A DNA stretch of 21,045 nucleotides, taken from contig CDMY01000408.1 of NCBI GenBank assembly GCA_001179505.1, positions 8,110 to 29,154 on the forward strand, given 5' to 3'. The stretch comes from Vitrella brassicaformis. Taxonomy: Eukaryota > Sar > Vitrellaceae. The notes under the pieces were generated by a model. It was not told the origin of the DNA and ran no database searches. It saw only the letters and a list, made by a program, of their open reading frames with translations. Shown in pieces: positions 19,082 through 21,045 of this stretch. Each line of letters opens with the position of its first letter. Positions within the stretch are counted from its first letter, which is position 1. The translations under genes and the position numbers were made by a program.

Positions 19082-20026
19082 TCAGACGATGGACACAGGC
19101 CTGCCTACGGTGCGCTGCTGCACTCGTGCGGTCGGCAGGAGTGACCAAACGAGATTTCGCTCCCACCGCCAGGAAATCAGGCGAGCCACCCCGAAGAGCA
19201 AGAAGAGTACCAGGTATACCCAGAAGAGCACCATCTGCCCCCCCAGGGCAAGCACACAAAGGAAGGGCACACAGACACCCCACATTGCCTCGCGATACAC
19301 GATGCTCCACGTCACGGCCAGTGCAATGGTATTCTCCACCCCCGATATGGCATAGATCCCAACACACCGAGTGACCAGCGCGAAAATCACGAAGCCCACG
19401 CCGACTGCGCCGAATCCGATGGCCACACACAGCCCGGGGTCCATCTCGTACTCGTCGGCAAACTCCAGCGTGGCGCGGGTGAAGTCCTGGATGAGAGCGA
19501 TGAAGTAGATGGGAAGGCTGAACAGAATCAACTGCAGGGTGTGCGTCGCCAGCTGGTGCTTGGACTTGCGGTGAGGGAAGGTGGCGCCACCCAGAGGCGC
19601 CAGGACAGCCATTCTTTTGGAGAAGGACCACCAGCATGACGCCAGGACACCCACAGCCACGACAGGGAGGGCGAACCACAGCCATGCCAGGGAGGCGGGA
19701 ATCAGATGGAAGAGCACCGGGAGGAAGAACCACAGCTGATGGGTCAGGATGAGCTGATAAAAGTCAATGCTCCCGAACTAAAGACAGACACACAGACAAA
19801 CAGACAAACAGACAGACAGACAGACAGAGGCAACCAACCGACCACGGTCAGAGATGGCGATGGAACGTCCTCTCTCGGGAGATCTCACCCTGCGAATCTC
19901 CGGCGGCTGGCTGACATCACTGTTGGCTTCGCCGGAATCGCCAGGCGTGACGAGAGGAGCGTACGCGAGACCACCATTGTCGGTGCTGGGCGCTTCCCCG
20001 TCGTGCAGCTGGACGGCGTCTGGCAT
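19082..20026 (-). CDS. Multi-pass membrane protein of unknown function
   Basis: Two exons (20026-19889 and 19777-19082) join in phase 0 at a GTGAGA donor and a TTTAG acceptor, giving 277 residues. The first 46 residues (MPDAVQLHDGEAPSTD...PPEIRR) are polar, acidic and without a signal peptide. The rest is strongly hydrophobic, with about six or seven candidate membrane helices near residues 55-80, 80-97, 125-143, 162-182, 185-207 and 212-243, separated by a basic loop (HRKSKHQ) and an acidic loop (EFADEYEMD). The C-terminal tail is basic (WRWERN, TARVQQRTVGR). I do not recognise the family and see no catalytic motif. The gene is head-to-head with SKP1, with 149 bases between the two ATGs, so the pair probably shares a promoter. 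The start ATG was chosen because it opens the frame that splices cleanly into the membrane exon. Confidence 0.85.
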
Positions 20027-20175
20027 CTCAATAACCGTAACTCAGGAAGGCTCAAGGAAGGATCAGTACGACAGAATCATACACCCGGGACCTCGCTTCC
20101 TCCCCTCTCTCGTGGAAATCCGAAACCCTAGCAAACCCTTGCACCCAAACCCGGAGCGAAGTGTTAGAGTTCGAG
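20027..20175. promoter_or_regulatory. 149-bp divergent promoter region (membrane gene / SKP1)
   Basis: Only 149 bases lie between the membrane-gene ATG (minus, 20026) and the SKP1 ATG (plus, 20176). They contain the telomere-like box AAACCCTA at about 20123-20130, followed by AAACCC repeats (GCAAACCCTTGCACCCAAAC). No TATA-like element stands out. Confidence 0.6.
20123..20130 (+). promoter_or_regulatory. Telomere-like box (AAACCCTA) in the SKP1 promoter
   Basis: AAACCCTA lies about 45 bases before the SKP1 ATG and is followed by two more AAACCC units. It matches the plant telo-box and the box before the methyltransferase ATG at 5875-5890. Confidence 0.5.
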
Positions 20176-21045
20176 ATGGAGACTGCGCCAATGGAGACTG
20201 AGCAGCGGCTGGTTAAGCTGTCATCGTCGCAGGGCGATGTGTTCGAGGTGGAGTTCGGCACAGCCTGCTACGCCGACGTGGTCAAACAAATGATAGATTT
20301 CACTTCTGGTAGGGCACACAGGCAGAGCAGAGCAGAGCAGCCGAACCAAGCCTGCCTCCCGCGCTGCCTGCCTGCCTGGTTGTGCATCCGTCGCTGCATA
20401 TCATTGTTCATTCAGAAAGCAGCGATGCGGAGACCATCCCCCTCAACCTTAAGACGACTGTGTTGGAGAAGGTGTTGCAGTACTGCGACTACCACAGAGA
20501 CAACGAACCCAAGGAGATTCCCAAACCGCTGCCCACCACCAACCTGGGGGAGGTCCGTCAACTCTCCCATTGCCAGTGGCTGGCGACAGGAGATGCGTAC
20601 ATGGCTCTGTGCTCTGTGTGTGTGTGTGTGCAGATCGTAGGAGACTGGGATGCGGCCTTCATCAATGTTGACGACGAGAACATGCTGTATGAGCTCATAC
20701 TGGTAAGTGGCGATCAGTGGGGGTGTGCAAATAGCAACGCTTCCACGCTGCTGGTATGTGGTGTGGTGTCGTGTGTTGCGTGTGTTGCGTGTGTTGTGTG
20801 TGTGTGTCAGGCGGCCAACTACCTGGACATCAAGCCTCTGCTCGACCTGGCGTGTGCCAAGGCCGCCTGCGCCATCAAGGTCCGCCCATCCATAGCTTCG
20901 TGCTGTCTGTCTGTATCTGCGCTGTGTGTGTGTGTGTGTCCGAACGCATCATCACTCACTCAGCACATGACGCCCGACGCGATTCGCGAGCACTTCAACC
21001 TGCAGCCCGAACAGATGACGCCCGAGGAAGAGCAGGAGGTCAAGT
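20176..21045 (+). CDS. SKP1: SKP1, SCF ubiquitin-ligase adaptor (3' end beyond the window)
   Basis: Exons 20176-20308, 20416-20552, 20634-20702, 20811-20879 and 20964-21045 (continuing) join in phase and give 163 codons. The N-terminal BTB/POZ-like fold begins QRLVKLSSSQGDVFEVE. It is followed by the family-typical ESSDAETIPLNL, VLEKVLQYCDYH, DWDAAFINVDDENMLYELIL and AANYLDIKPLLDLACAKAA, and then the F-box-binding C-terminal part TPDAIREHFNL and MTPEEEQEV. The usual last residues (an NxWC-type end) fall outside the window. Known role: SKP1 bridges cullin-1 and F-box proteins in cytoplasmic and nuclear SCF complexes. The ATG at 20176 is preferred; a second in-frame ATG at 20191 could also start the protein. 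Two introns carry long TG tracts directly before the acceptor. Two donors are the less common GTCCG. It is divergent from the membrane-protein gene. Confidence 0.97.

Noticed and set aside
19026-19733. An overlapping minus-strand frame (235 codons) in the membrane-protein gene
   Set aside because: It lacks the hydrophobic periodicity and does not splice to the upstream exon, whereas the frame 19777-19082 joins 20026-19889 in phase 0.

Overview
The window looks like nuclear DNA of an intron-rich, flagellated protist. Genes on both strands are broken into short exons by small GT-AG introns, the introns and spacers are full of CA/TG, GACA and ATGG microsatellites, and one gene is a ciliary transport subunit. 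Plant-type telomere motifs (AAACCCTA) lie just upstream of two start codons. My best guess is an alveolate such as a chromerid (Vitrella-like). That is inference from gene style, not a database match.

Layout, left to right. (1) Positions 63-3337, minus strand: two protein-kinase-like regions. The left one (63-1899) splices cleanly across nine exons, runs off the left edge, and lacks the HRD and DFG aspartates, so it is a likely pseudokinase. The right one (2013-3337) has clear kinase motifs spread over all three frames, with at least four apparent one-base shifts at G/C runs. (2) Positions 3338-5910: no supported gene. It holds a tandem duplication (3528-4298 and 4299-about 4805), a 10-bp minisatellite, a diverged direct repeat and a hairpin. 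(3) Positions 5911-6997, plus strand: a five-exon class I SAM methyltransferase of bacterial style. (4) Positions 7263-14526, minus strand: a complete 33-exon IFT140 gene (1478 residues), rebuilt with consistent reading phase from ATG to stop. (5) Positions 15618-18469, minus strand: a 14-exon WD40 protein of the WDR76/Cmr1 family. (6) Positions 19082-20026, minus strand: a two-exon multi-pass membrane protein I do not recognise. (7) Position 20176 to the right edge, plus strand: SKP1, five exons in view, with the last few codons beyond the window.

The genes do not form an obvious pathway. IFT140 belongs to ciliary retrograde transport, SKP1 to SCF ubiquitin ligases, and WDR76/Cmr1 proteins to chromatin and DNA-damage biology. 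What is shared is architecture. Many introns on both strands carry a sense-strand TG tract directly before the acceptor AG. SKP1 and the membrane gene share a 149-bp divergent promoter. Both plus-strand genes have a telomere-like box upstream of the ATG. I found no convincing new multi-gene system. The observations most worth following are the frame-shifted kinase region, the splice-site features and the telomere-box promoters.
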